From: Alteromonas sp. a30
GTDB taxonomy: Bacteria > Pseudomonadota > Gammaproteobacteria > Enterobacterales > Alteromonadaceae
Length of the DNA: 64,000 nt
Assembly: GCF_026788005.1 (NCBI RefSeq)
Contig: NZ_JABEPE010000007.1
Location: 1 to 64,000 of the forward strand
Direction of reading: 5' to 3'
In this document: positions 8,928 through 19,600 of the stretch, piece after piece
Numbering within the stretch: the first letter of the stretch is position 1
Layout of the letters: each line of letters begins with the position of its first letter
Notes under the pieces: model-generated
What the model was told of the DNA's origin: nothing
Database searches by the model: none
Seen by the model: only the letters and a program-made list of their open reading frames with translations
Made by a program: the position numbers and the translations under genes

Positions 8928-10529
8928 TTAATGGATGTTTAGGTAGCCGGGTATTTTCTCAATTTGCACATCATCAATTTGGTCTTGACTTAAATACCGC
9001 TGTGCGTATTCAAGGAAAACACCCTCATCAACAAAAATCTTAAACAAATCGGCATCAATATGCTTATCCTTACACATAAATCCCATAATTCGAAGACATT
9101 CGCTAATTTTTTTACCGGGTTTGTATGGTCGGTCCGATGCTGTTAAGGCTTCAAATATATCGGCAATAGCCATCATTCGGGCTGGAACCGACATTTGTTC
9201 TTTTGTCAGTCCTTTGGGATAACCCGTACCGTCCATTTTTTCATGGTGGCCTCCGGCAAACTCGGGAACGCGTTTCAGGTGTTTGGGGAAAGGCAGGGAC
9301 TCCAGCATTTCTATGGTAATGTCCATATGACGATTAATGATTTCTCGCTCCTCAGGCGTGAGCGTTCCTTTCGCAACTTGCAAGTTATAAACTTCATCGG
9401 GAGTGAGTAGAGGATGCTTCTCTCCCTTGATAGTAACTTGATGCAGGTTGGCAATGTCCTCGATATAGCGCTGTTTGTCTTCACTCATGAATTCCCCACC
9501 AATATTGGCGGTTTCAACAAATTCGCGAGCGCTTTGAAGCGTGGAAATCTCTTCGTTTAACCTATCCTGCAATTGCTGTTGTTCTTGTGTGTCATGACTG
9601 TTTTGGATCTTCCGTGTGTATTCCAATGTGAGTTGCGACATCGCCAATTCAAAACGGGTGGTAATTAATTCAATTCGATCGAAGACCTTTTCCAATTTTG
9701 TGGATTTATCCATCACATGTTCTGGGGTCGCAATTTTTCCACAATCATGCAGCCAACCAGCGAGACTAAGTTCATGCTTGTCTTCATCTGTCATGGTGAA
9801 ACTAGCTAAAGGGCCTTGATCGTGACGGTGTACGGCTTCCGCAATCATCATTGTTAGTTCGGGGACGCGACGACAATGCCCACCTGTGTAAGGTGATTTT
9901 TCATCAATGGCCTTTGCGATTAGCTGTGTAAATGATTGAAACAGTTTCTCCATATCATCAATAAGCTGTCGATTTGTTAATGCAACGGCAGCCAACGATG
10001 CCAGTGCTCGGATCGCCTGTTCAATTTCTTGATTAAAAGGGATGACGTTGTTTCCTTGGCGAGCGTTAACCAGTTGAAGGACCCCGTTTAAATCCCCTTC
10101 GTGATTTTTCATTGGAATAGTGAGAACAGATTGTGTGCGGTAGCCTGTTTGAGCATCCATTTTCTTGGGGCCGGAAAGGTCGTACTCTTTGGTGTTGTAG
10201 GCATCTTCAATATTGATCACCAGATCGGAGCCGGCGGCGTAAGCAACCAGAGCGGAAGTGTTAATTTCCCCATTAACTTTCACTGGAATCGGGTCGAAGG
10301 TGATAGGCTTGCCAGATGAGCCTCCCATGTACAATTGCAACGTATCATTCACTAAAGTATCAAACTGAAGTTGGTTATCTTCGGTTACACTGTAAATGGT
10401 GCCACCATCCGCATTAGATAAGTGTTTGGCAACCAGTAATATTTTTTCTAACAACAATGTCGTGTCTTTCCCCGAGGAAAGCGAAATACTGACATTGACC
10501 AACTCTCCTAGAATATGTTTGAAATCCAT
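8928..10529 (-). CDS. GAF domain plus HD-GYP cyclic-di-GMP phosphodiesterase
   Basis: Cytoplasmic signalling protein, 533 aa. An N-terminal GAF sensor (about 15-185) is followed by an HD-GYP domain (about 205-515). Metal-binding and signature residues are visible: GGHCRR, WLHDCGKI (HD pair), HHEKMDGTGYPKGL (the HH and GYP signature) and ADIFEALTASDRPYKP. HD-GYP proteins hydrolyse c-di-GMP to GMP or pGpG. A roughly 120-residue helical insert lies between the HD pair and the HH motif. It sits 10 bp after the cyclase gene and 10 bp before patatin, so the operon carries enzymes for two cyclic nucleotides. GAF domains often bind cAMP or cGMP, which would allow cross-talk; that is inference. Confidence 0.92.
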   Translation of the reverse strand: MDFKHILGELVNVSISLSSGKDTTLLLEKILLVAKHLSNADGGTIYSVTEDNQLQFDTLVNDTLQLYMGGSSGKPITFDPIPVKVNGEINTSALVAYAAGSDLVINIEDAYNTKEYDLSGPKKMDAQTGYRTQSVLTIPMKNHEGDLNGVLQLVNARQGNNVIPFNQEIEQAIRALASLAAVALTNRQLIDDMEKLFQSFTQLIAKAIDEKSPYTGGHCRRVPELTMMIAEAVHRHDQGPLASFTMTDEDKHELSLAGWLHDCGKIATPEHVMDKSTKLEKVFDRIELITTRFELAMSQLTLEYTRKIQNSHDTQEQQQLQDRLNEEISTLQSAREFVETANIGGEFMSEDKQRYIEDIANLHQVTIKGEKHPLLTPDEVYNLQVAKGTLTPEEREIINRHMDITIEMLESLPFPKHLKRVPEFAGGHHEKMDGTGYPKGLTKEQMSVPARMMAIADIFEALTASDRPYKPGKKISECLRIMGFMCKDKHIDADLFKIFVDEGVFLEYAQRYLSQDQIDDVQIEKIPGYLNIH

Positions 10530-10539
10530 GTCTATCCTC

Positions 10540-12744
10540 CTACTTGCTTGTGTGGGTAAAACTACCGTCCCAATCGTGCGGCAGGGGAGCTTGTTTTAGC
10601 TCTTGTATTCTATCTAGAAAAACACGATAAAGTGTTTCTTGGTAACGTTCATAAAGTTGACTAAACCGCCTTTCTGCTTGTTGCCAGTCTTGCTGAAGAT
10701 AACATGCGTACGCTTTTTCAAGATCAGGCTTTGCTGTTAACTTGTCTTGGTGTCCCAACGCGGGGTCAAGCGGTTCGTAAATCTTTACCGCCTGAACCTT
10801 TCCTTTAACTTTCACTCTATCTATTAAGCGAAAGGTTATTGATGCACAGGATTGTGCTGTAAATTCACTGACTAGGCATTCCACACCATAAAATTTGGTT
10901 AGTCCCTCTAAGCGAGAGCCTAGATTCACCGCATCTCCAAGCACGGTATAAGCGCGACGAAACGTCGAGCCCATGTCACCCACATTCATTGTGCCGGTAT
11001 TGATACCGATACCAATATAAACCTCTGGCAAACCTTCGTCATGAAATGTTTTTCTCAATTGTGCGGTAATCGCCAACATAGAAAGCGCGGCTTCAACAGC
11101 ATGCTCAGGATGATTAGGGTCATCTAATGGCGCTCCCCAAAATGCCATCACCATGTCTCCCACGTATTTATCGATCGTACCTTGGTGATTAAAGATGCAC
11201 TCTGTAATCGGATCAAAATAACGGTTTAATAAACTCTTCAACTGGTTAGCATTAAGCGATTCAGAAATGTTGGTGAAGCTACGGATGTCGGAAAACAAAA
11301 CCGTAAGTTCTTTACGCTCGCCATCCATCGAAACATCTTCGGGAGAGCTGAGCATTTTGTCGATATGAGCAGGAGGCACATATTGATTAAAAATGGATTT
11401 TATTTGTTGTCTTTGGCGAGATTCGTAGAAGAAGCCGATGCTTATGTTGTAACCCACGATTAAGCTAATTAAGAGCAAGGAGGAAACGATAGGCAGAGCC
11501 ATGTTGGCATTATTCCATAAAGCAACATTGCAAGTTATCGTGAAGACTAAAGTGAGTAATCCAGTGAGCGCCATCCTACGAGGACCCAACTGCGGTAGCA
11601 TTATTGATAACAATATTCCTATAAACAACAAATATAGAGCGGTTGCAGCTTCCCACCAATCAGGAACATATTTTAACTGTGTTGGGTTTAGCAGCCCGTC
11701 TAATACATTTGCATGAACCTCGACCCCCGGATATTGCACACCGACAGGGGTTGCTCGCAAATCCGATAAACCAATGGCAGAGGTGCCGACAAAAACAACC
11801 GCGCCTTCAAATTGCTCGGCTGAGAAGGTGTTATTCAGGACATCGATCGCTGAAATATACGGGTAGCTTCCACGTTGCCCTTTGTAGGGGATGAGTACAC
11901 GGGCTTCAGCGTCGGTAGGAATTAGTTCATTGCCAAGCATTACCCCTTCTATATGATTAAGCTTGCCCGCTGGTTGGGTCTTCACTTTGATAGTTTCTGC
12001 CAAGGTGTATAGTCGAGCGGTTTCAAGAGCAAGGCTAGGATAAAGCTTGTCTTCGAACCGATACAACAAAGCACTTTTGCGTAAAAAACCATCGGGGTCG
12101 GGAGAAGAGTTTATGAACCCTTCTCCTGCTGAATACGCATGAAACTTAGGGAGGCTAGTGACGTATCCTGAAAAGGCAGTTATCGGTAAGCTTGGGCCAA
12201 TAGCAACATCACTTTGTACAACGTGTTCCGGTAATTTTCCCCTGCGAATTGGGTCATGTTGAAGAATGTAACCGAGCAATACATCTGTTGAACCAAAGCT
12301 TTCAATAAAATGTTGATCCCCGTCCATCAATGGCACAAGGGCTTGAATGCTTTGCTGCTCTTGATGCTTGGTGTTTAGCTGGTTTAATACTTCTTGCGCA
12401 GCATTGCGCTCTGTTTCTGAAAAAATAATGTCGAAAGCAATAACGGCGACACCCGCGTCAGCCAAATTGTGGACGAGCTGTGCAAGCTGCTTTCGTGGCC
12501 ACGGCCAACCAATTTGGGCCATGGTTTTTTCATCCAAATCGAGGATTAAAATCTCTGTATGGGAAACTTTCGAAGGAGTGAGCGTTTGTTTTAAGCGTAA
12601 GTCATAAATAATGCCTTCGGCTCGGGAAAGTAAGGTTTTCAGGCCGGTTACTTGACTGAATTGAATCAACAATGAAAACACCACAAATACGAAGCCAATT
12701 AACATAGAGCGCCGTTTTTGTTTGGTGAGAAAGGTGATGCTCAT
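10540..12744 (-). CDS. CHASE2-domain adenylate cyclase
   Basis: Membrane class III nucleotide cyclase, 734 aa. Order: one transmembrane helix (about 13-32), an extracytoplasmic CHASE2 sensor (about 40-330), three transmembrane helices (about 345-430), then the catalytic domain (about 465-640). Metal-binding Asp residues are in LFSDIRSFTN and YVGDMVMAFWG, the Lys before YVGD and the Asp of TVLGDAVN match the adenine-selecting pair, and NLGSR supplies Asn/Arg for catalysis, so cAMP is the likely product. Its start overlaps the MBL gene stop by four bases. CHASE2 ligands are unknown; here the sensor would face the compartment where the FecR and delta-60 proteins of the operon are sent. Confidence 0.92.
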   Translation of the reverse strand: MSITFLTKQKRRSMLIGFVFVVFSLLIQFSQVTGLKTLLSRAEGIIYDLRLKQTLTPSKVSHTEILILDLDEKTMAQIGWPWPRKQLAQLVHNLADAGVAVIAFDIIFSETERNAAQEVLNQLNTKHQEQQSIQALVPLMDGDQHFIESFGSTDVLLGYILQHDPIRRGKLPEHVVQSDVAIGPSLPITAFSGYVTSLPKFHAYSAGEGFINSSPDPDGFLRKSALLYRFEDKLYPSLALETARLYTLAETIKVKTQPAGKLNHIEGVMLGNELIPTDAEARVLIPYKGQRGSYPYISAIDVLNNTFSAEQFEGAVVFVGTSAIGLSDLRATPVGVQYPGVEVHANVLDGLLNPTQLKYVPDWWEAATALYLLFIGILLSIMLPQLGPRRMALTGLLTLVFTITCNVALWNNANMALPIVSSLLLISLIVGYNISIGFFYESRQRQQIKSIFNQYVPPAHIDKMLSSPEDVSMDGERKELTVLFSDIRSFTNISESLNANQLKSLLNRYFDPITECIFNHQGTIDKYVGDMVMAFWGAPLDDPNHPEHAVEAALSMLAITAQLRKTFHDEGLPEVYIGIGINTGTMNVGDMGSTFRRAYTVLGDAVNLGSRLEGLTKFYGVECLVSEFTAQSCASITFRLIDRVKVKGKVQAVKIYEPLDPALGHQDKLTAKPDLEKAYACYLQQDWQQAERRFSQLYERYQETLYRVFLDRIQELKQAPLPHDWDGSFTHTSK

Positions 12745-13589
12745 TGTTGATCGAAATCGATGCTTAGCCCCTCAGCAGCGGCAAACATCTTGACGTCCAT
12801 TTGGGCGATTTCGATGATTTCTTGGCAGTGTTGTTCAACTTGCTCAAGCTCATCGTCGGTTCGGATATGGTCATGGCTGTATAAGGCGAGCCGTTTTGCG
12901 CGGGAAGCCATCGCTAGTTTTACCGCTTCTTCTGCGACAGAATGCCCCCAGCCTGATTTCGCCGGCATATCGGACAGCATGTACTGCGCATCGTGTACGA
13001 TTAAGTCAGCATTTTCAGCAAAGTTAACCCACTGAAGAAAATCGGTTTCTTTTTGATAGGGCGGGTAAAGTTCATTATCTGTGATGTAAGCCACCTTTGC
13101 ACCATCTGCTTCTATTAAATAAGAGCTACCGCTTCCCGGATGATTCATTGAACGCCGTGTGATGGTGGCACCTTGAAGCTCCCATGTGTCGGTATTAGCA
13201 GGTACGGGGGTGATGTGAATATTTGAGGCGAGAGACTGGTAATTGACAGGGAAATATGTTCCCGACATTTGTCGCAAAATCGCGTCATTGTCTTCTATTG
13301 TGGTTTTCCCCGGAGTAATAAAAATATTTCTATTCGCCTGATAAATAGGAATAAAAAATGGGAATCCCTGAATGTGATCCCAATGATTGTGGCTTAAAAG
13401 TAAGTGAATATCACTTTGCTCGCCCGCCAGTTTTTGACCAACACTTTTAATGCCTGTTCCTGCATCAAGAATGATATGAGTGCCGTTTTTCAACTCAATA
13501 TGAATGCACGCCGTGTTCCCGCCATACCTAACATATTCAGGGCCTGGAGAAGGTATTGATCCACGAACTCCGTGAAAGGTTAATTTCAT
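12741..13589 (-). CDS. MBL-fold metallo-hydrolase
   Basis: Metallo-beta-lactamase-fold hydrolase, 282 aa, COG1235-like. Motifs: GVRGSIP at the N-terminus, LDAGTGI, the metal motif SHNHWDHIQGFPFF (HxHxDH), HPGSGSSY for a further His ligand, IVHDAQYM and a C-terminal SHDHIRTD. No signal peptide, so cytoplasmic. Translationally coupled to the cyclase downstream by a four-base overlap. Members near cyclases are sometimes proposed to be cyclic-nucleotide phosphodiesterases; the fold permits this, but the substrate is not shown by the sequence. Confidence 0.85.
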   Translation of the reverse strand: MKLTFHGVRGSIPSPGPEYVRYGGNTACIHIELKNGTHIILDAGTGIKSVGQKLAGEQSDIHLLLSHNHWDHIQGFPFFIPIYQANRNIFITPGKTTIEDNDAILRQMSGTYFPVNYQSLASNIHITPVPANTDTWELQGATITRRSMNHPGSGSSYLIEADGAKVAYITDNELYPPYQKETDFLQWVNFAENADLIVHDAQYMLSDMPAKSGWGHSVAEEAVKLAMASRAKRLALYSHDHIRTDDELEQVEQHCQEIIEIAQMDVKMFAAAEGLSIDFDQQ

Positions 13590-13624
13590 AGTTTTTCTAT
13601 CATTTGTTTATAAGGGCCATGCAT

Positions 13625-16600
13625 TTAAAATGAGCCTACTGCTTGCGGATATTTTAGTACAAAAATATCCTGTTCCTGTTTTATTTGCGCATTTCCAGTG
13701 ACAAAAACGTTGCCTAACGTATCTAGTGCAATATCTTGCATTTCCATAGCGATTCCGAGGGAACGCGGAGGGTAATGTGTGAGTTCGGTCCAATCAGATT
13801 GGAAGCGGTAAAGCTCAAAACCATCACTGCTATGGCCCGCGACGAATAGGCCGCCATACGCATCCCTTTTTATGGCTTTGCCGAGGATAAAGTGATTATG
13901 CGTGATGCGTTTTTGCTCAAGTTGAGTGCCAACGTTATCGATGCTGGTGAGGTACATGGCGTTGTCCTCCGCTCCAACGATAGCAATATGGCCTTCTGCG
14001 GTTAAGGTGACATCGTACAGAAGGGTATTTTTAGTATCGTCTTCACCAATAATTAAGGTGCCTGAGTTAGCGAACTGCGTATCGAGATTACCTTGCGCGT
14101 CGAATTTTACGACCAAGCCATTTTGCTCTCCACCGAGTGAAATATGTCCAACACTAATGAAGCCGCCATCACTCGTTTGCGCAATACTATGAAGTTGTGC
14201 GGTTTCTGGAGTGCTTGTTAAGCCGCTCAAGGTGGAGTTGACTTGGGAACTACTGAACGTTTCATTGAGTCCTGAGTTCGCTATAGCTTGGTAGAGATGA
14301 GCCTTGCCATCTTTTTGCCCTGCTATCCAAATAATGCCATGGTCGTCGCGTAACATTTTGTTGGTGATGTTTTCGCTAGCACTGGCCGACACACTGAATG
14401 TGCCTTCGTTAAAAGTTTCATCTAGTGCTTCATCATTTGCCTTATAAACACCCACAAATAGACGAGTGCCTTGACTACCTGTCACGCTCGCTTTGGATAA
14501 ACGGTTAATGTTAATGTCTTTAATGGTTTCGTTGTCACTGTTAACCGTGGTCACGGAGCCTAGGCTACCAAAGCTAATATCGACATTGCCGTTTACTTCA
14601 AAACGAGTAATCGCATTATTGTTGGTAAATTCGTTTTTATCATGGGTGCTACCTGCCACTAATATACGACCGTGACGATCGACATCAATTCCGTAATTTC
14701 TCTCTCCTTCACCGAAATCAATGCTGCTGGTTGAGTCGTTTAAGGGGCGACCATTAGGAGTGAGCTCCGATAAAAAGAAATCATTGTATGTTGTTCCGTA
14801 CAAAATAAAGTTATTAGAAGCTGTTTCTAATACTCCCTTCACGTTTGCTGTCGCAAAGGCATCGGGATAAGTGCCTTTTCCTGCATTGAGGAACTCGCCA
14901 TCTAATATGCCATTTTGATGCATTTTGATGAGTGTTAACGCATTGTCCTCTGTTTTGAGCTGAACAATGAAACCATTGTCTTTGGTGGCTGTTAAGGAAC
15001 TGTTTTCCGAAGCAACATAGTCAGTTGCATCTAGTTTGTCATTGCCGCTAAATCCCGGTGCAGGGTTGCCTGAACCGGTGAGTTTTGTCAATTTAGCGCC
15101 ATTTTCTTCGCTGAGTACAAGTAGTTGATCATTGCTAAGGACAACGATATCAATGACTTTACCTGTCTCAAAAGTCATTATCCCGTTGGCCGATTCGGAA
15201 AGCTTGATTGGGTTGGGCGGTGTTTTCGGTTTCGAGCTTCCTTTGTCATCAATGGCAAAAGAAGGCGCGCCAAAATTGGTATCTAAACTACCATCTGCTT
15301 TTACTCGCAAAATACCCGGTAATTCTTTGGTATGTTCTTGACCCAAAATATTAATCGAATCGTCTGAGCTAACCGCTATTTTTTTCCCATTAAAGTTGGA
15401 AAATTCGACGACTCCTAACACGCCAAAGTCGACTTTTCGTAAGCCATCTGCGCTCAATTTTAATAGGACAATACGCTTTGAAGGCGTATCGTTTAGCGCA
15501 ATTAGTATGTCTCCATTGTCGTAAACATGCAGGGCAAAAACATTGTCAGCTTCCCCCTCGGTAATCTCCGCTTCGCCTTGGGCACCAAAGTTTTGGTCTA
15601 TCGTTCCCGTTGAGGTGAGTTTTAACAGTTGCGGTGTATCTGAATCATGTTTGCCTAGAATGAGCAAGCCATTGTCAGGCGTTGCTTTTGCGTCTATGAC
15701 AGTAAAGTTGGCTGTTTGTGGTAATCGTCGTAATAACCCTTGCTTGCCAAAAGTGTTAGAGGAGAATGCGTTGCCAAAGCGATAAATCAGCACATCGGAA
15801 AGGCTATCGCTATTCGCTGCGCCATAACCAACAGCATATAAACTCGATTTATCATGTGCTTCCACGACGGTGACAAGGGTATCGATAGCGGCTGTGCTGT
15901 TAATGCTGTTGGAAGCAAAATCACAGGTCCAAAAAGAGGTGTCCTGTACACTGTTTTCTTGAATTAACTCGATGCGTTCTTCTTGAACATTGGTTGCAGC
16001 AAATACGGGATAACCCAACGCATCAAGGTGAGAGCTTACCGGTGAGCTAGCTGAGCCCATTACTGCGAAAGTTTGGCTGCCAACAGAACCATATCCGGTG
16101 TCGAGTGTGCCATCGGCGGTGAATTTTACGACACCTAAGGCATCATCAACCATACCGCTGAGGAATATGTTACCGAATTGATCTTGCACGAGTGAGGTGG
16201 CCAGATTGATTGATGACGAGGGGAAATAGTCGCTGTTAGCAATGCCTCCACTGGCAAAGTTGGCATCTAATTCGAAGTCTGTTGTAAAGCTCCCGAGCCA
16301 GAATTTATTGTTACTGGATCCTGCTACAAGAAGTTGACCGTTGGCACTAATATCAATAGCGCGACCACTATCGTTAAGCGCGTGATGATAGGTAAATAGG
16401 CCACCGTCGCCTATCAAGGTATCAATGATGCCATCGATAAGGCCATCGTTATTGTCATCAAGGTTAATACGAAGCAACATGAAATCGGCATCGGAAACGA
16501 GAGTGTGTGTTCCGACGATGTAAATATGGTTCTCGCCATCAAACACGGCATCGCTGACTTCTTGTGTCCCTACAACCGCGTGTAACAGTTTACCACCACT

Positions 16601-19600
16601 TCCAAAGTCGCTGTTTAAGGTGCCATCGGCGAGCAGTTGCAGTGCAAAAATATCAAGTCCCGTCACAAGGTTTTGATAATGACCAAGGATGGTTAGAGTG
16701 CCGTTGTCATGAAGCAGTAGCTTTTTCGGTGAGTCTTCCGTATCGGTTCCAACATCTAACTGTAAAGTGCCACCGGAGCCAAAGTGACTATCAATTCTGC
16801 CGTCTGTAAGTAGTCTTGTTAGCACAATGTCGTTATTGCTGTTTGAACCTTGAGTCTGGCCGAGCACATAAATACGGTTTTGCTTATCAACGTTAATGTC
16901 GACAACATTGCTTGAAGAAGCGAAATTCAGCGTAACTTTACCGCTATTGCCAAAGTTGGGGTCTTGTTCACCGATAGGGGTTAACCGAGTGACAACAATA
17001 TTGCCTTGATTCGTACCAGCCAGCAACGTGTGTCCGAATCGGTCTTTTGTGATGGCGTAAACAGCGTCAGAGCCAGTTCCTAAGTCAATTGAAGCTTCGC
17101 CAGCGGTGCCAAATTCGGGTTGCAGTTGGATAGTATAAGTGTATTCATCTGTTCCACCTTTGGTATCAGCTACTTTTACACGGATATTCTCTGCTGTACT
17201 GTCATCAGTGCTTGGTGTCCCTGATATCACTTGGGTAGTTGAGTCGAATGATAACCACGATGGTAAATTCGTAACTTCATAGGTGAGTGAATCTTCGTCA
17301 TCATCTTGCGCCATGACTTTGTACTGATATAGCGTTCCTTTTCTGGCTTGTGTTCTAGGCGCGGTGCATATTTTAGGGGCGTTATTGTTCGGATACACCG
17401 TGAGGTTAACCGTTGCTAACGATGATGATGTACCGTTTGACGCTGCATATGTGAAGGTGTCAGAAAAATGCTGTGAGCCGTCATGGGTGTATGAAAATGA
17501 GCCATCTGGATTTAAGGTGAAGCTCGATGCATGGCTTGGAGCGCTTACCATCGACGCTGTTAAACTGGCGCCCGCTGAATCTGAATCGTTACTTAGCACG
17601 CCGACACTGGCATCAATGCTTACATGACTCTTATCACTATTGAGTAGATAAGTATCGCTGTTGGCGACAGGCGCGTTACTGGTGACGGTGATGACAACGC
17701 TGCCTTCGTCAGAGGCTCCCTCTTCATCGGCTACGAAATACCGTATCGTATCCACTCCCGTAAAACTCGTGGGGGCCGTATAAGTGAGCGTTCTCGGACT
17801 TGAGAGGATAACACTGCCAAAACCAGCGGAAGCTGATGCGATGCTTAATCGATTGCTGTCGACATCGGTATCATTATTCAACGGGGTAATATTAATGCGA
17901 TCACCTGAGGCCACCGATGCTTCGTCGTCATTTGCCACAGGTGCATCGTTAACGGATTCGACAGTTAAATCAACAGTTGTTGTCCGCTGAACATTACTGG
18001 TATCGGCAATTGTATAAACGATTCGCACAGGCCCGAAATAGTTTTCATCTGGTGTGAAACGAATTTGATTGTCTGTAGTGATTTCAGCATCGCCGTTTGC
18101 CGCGCCACTTAGCCTGACAATGGTGAGTCGATCGCCATCTGGGTCAGAGTCATTAGCAAGCACATCAATCACGATACTTGAATCTTCAAGGGTGGTGACT
18201 TCGTCGGGCTGTGCAATGGGCGCATCATTTACTGGCTCTATAATTACCGTAACTTGCGCTTGCGCAGTCAGTCCTTGAGGGTCGCTAATTTCATAATTAA
18301 TGGTGGCTGTACCGTTGTAATCAGGCGTAGGTGTGTATCTGAGTTGTGCGCCTACAATGGCAACGTCACCTACATTGGCACTGGCTGACACAATACTCAA
18401 ATTATCGTTTTCTGGGTCGGTATCGTTACTCAATACATCGATGACCACATTTCGATCTTCGAGTGTTGTAGCAGTGTCGTTATTGGCGATGGGCGCGGTG
18501 TTGTTAGGTACTGTATTAACGTTGATGCTGGCAATTCCCGTGCTTTGTGGCTGGTTGCCAGATGTTTGCACGGTGTAGGTTACGCGGTCTGCGCCGTTGA
18601 AGTTACTAGGGGCTGTGTATAGTAGGGTGCGCGCTTGCACAATCTCTACGGCTCCTTGCTCTGCCTGTGCGCTGGTGATGATCAAAGCGGCGTTGTCGCC
18701 ATCAAGGTTTGTGTCATTAGCCAGTACATCAAGCTCCATTGCTTGTGTTGATACCACATCAAATATTTCATTTTCTACAATGGGGGCGTCGGGTTGTCCT
18801 GTCACTGTAATTGTAACCGTTGCCTGAGCGTTGAGTCCTTGCTCATCTTCCACTTCATAAACGAAATTATCTGTGCCGAAAAAGTGTGTATTGGGTTGAT
18901 AAGTGAAGGCGCCGTTTGTGCTTGTGGTGAGAGAACCATTTATTGGCTGCTGCACGACCCGCGTAAGGGCAATGCTGTCAGCAGTGTTCGGGTCAGCATC
19001 ATTTGCCAGTAAGCCTTGAGTTGCATTCACTGTGAGGAGAGTGTCTTCCAATACATTGTAATTATCATTATTGGCAATAGGGGAGAGGTTAAGGTTGCTC
19101 AATACGGCAACTTCCTCGCTAATACTGCTTTCTCCACTGGCATCAATACCCGTAATTCGCAGATAGTAGTCAGCACGCGAATCGAGCCCTGAGAGTGTTT
19201 GAGAGGTGCCGCGAATTGCGCGAATAACCTGACCATTTTCCAGTGAAGCGAAGTTGGCGGGAGTGACACTAGGTTCACTCGCAAAATACAAGTTGTAGCG
19301 ATAGGCTCCTGCTTGTGGAGACCAAGTGACGGTCAAATTGTCATTGCTTCGCTCTGTTTCGATACCGCTAATTAGTTGGGGTTGCCAGTTGAATGAAACG
19401 GTATCTAATATGTTATTGGGGGAATTTGCCCACAGTTGAACACGATTTTGCCCAGGCGTTAGGCCAATACTGATGGGGTTAACGCCCGTTCTGAATCCTC
19501 GATATCGTTGGTTGCAGTTGCCATCACAAAATGTTTCAACATTGTTGTTACCTAAAATAAGTCCTGCCGAGGCGATTGTTTCGCTATCACTGACGTTAAA

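Noticed and set aside
13608-19284. Many plus-strand frames opposite the giant repeat protein
   Set aside because: They are antisense shadows of a long biased gene; none has a start site or domain.
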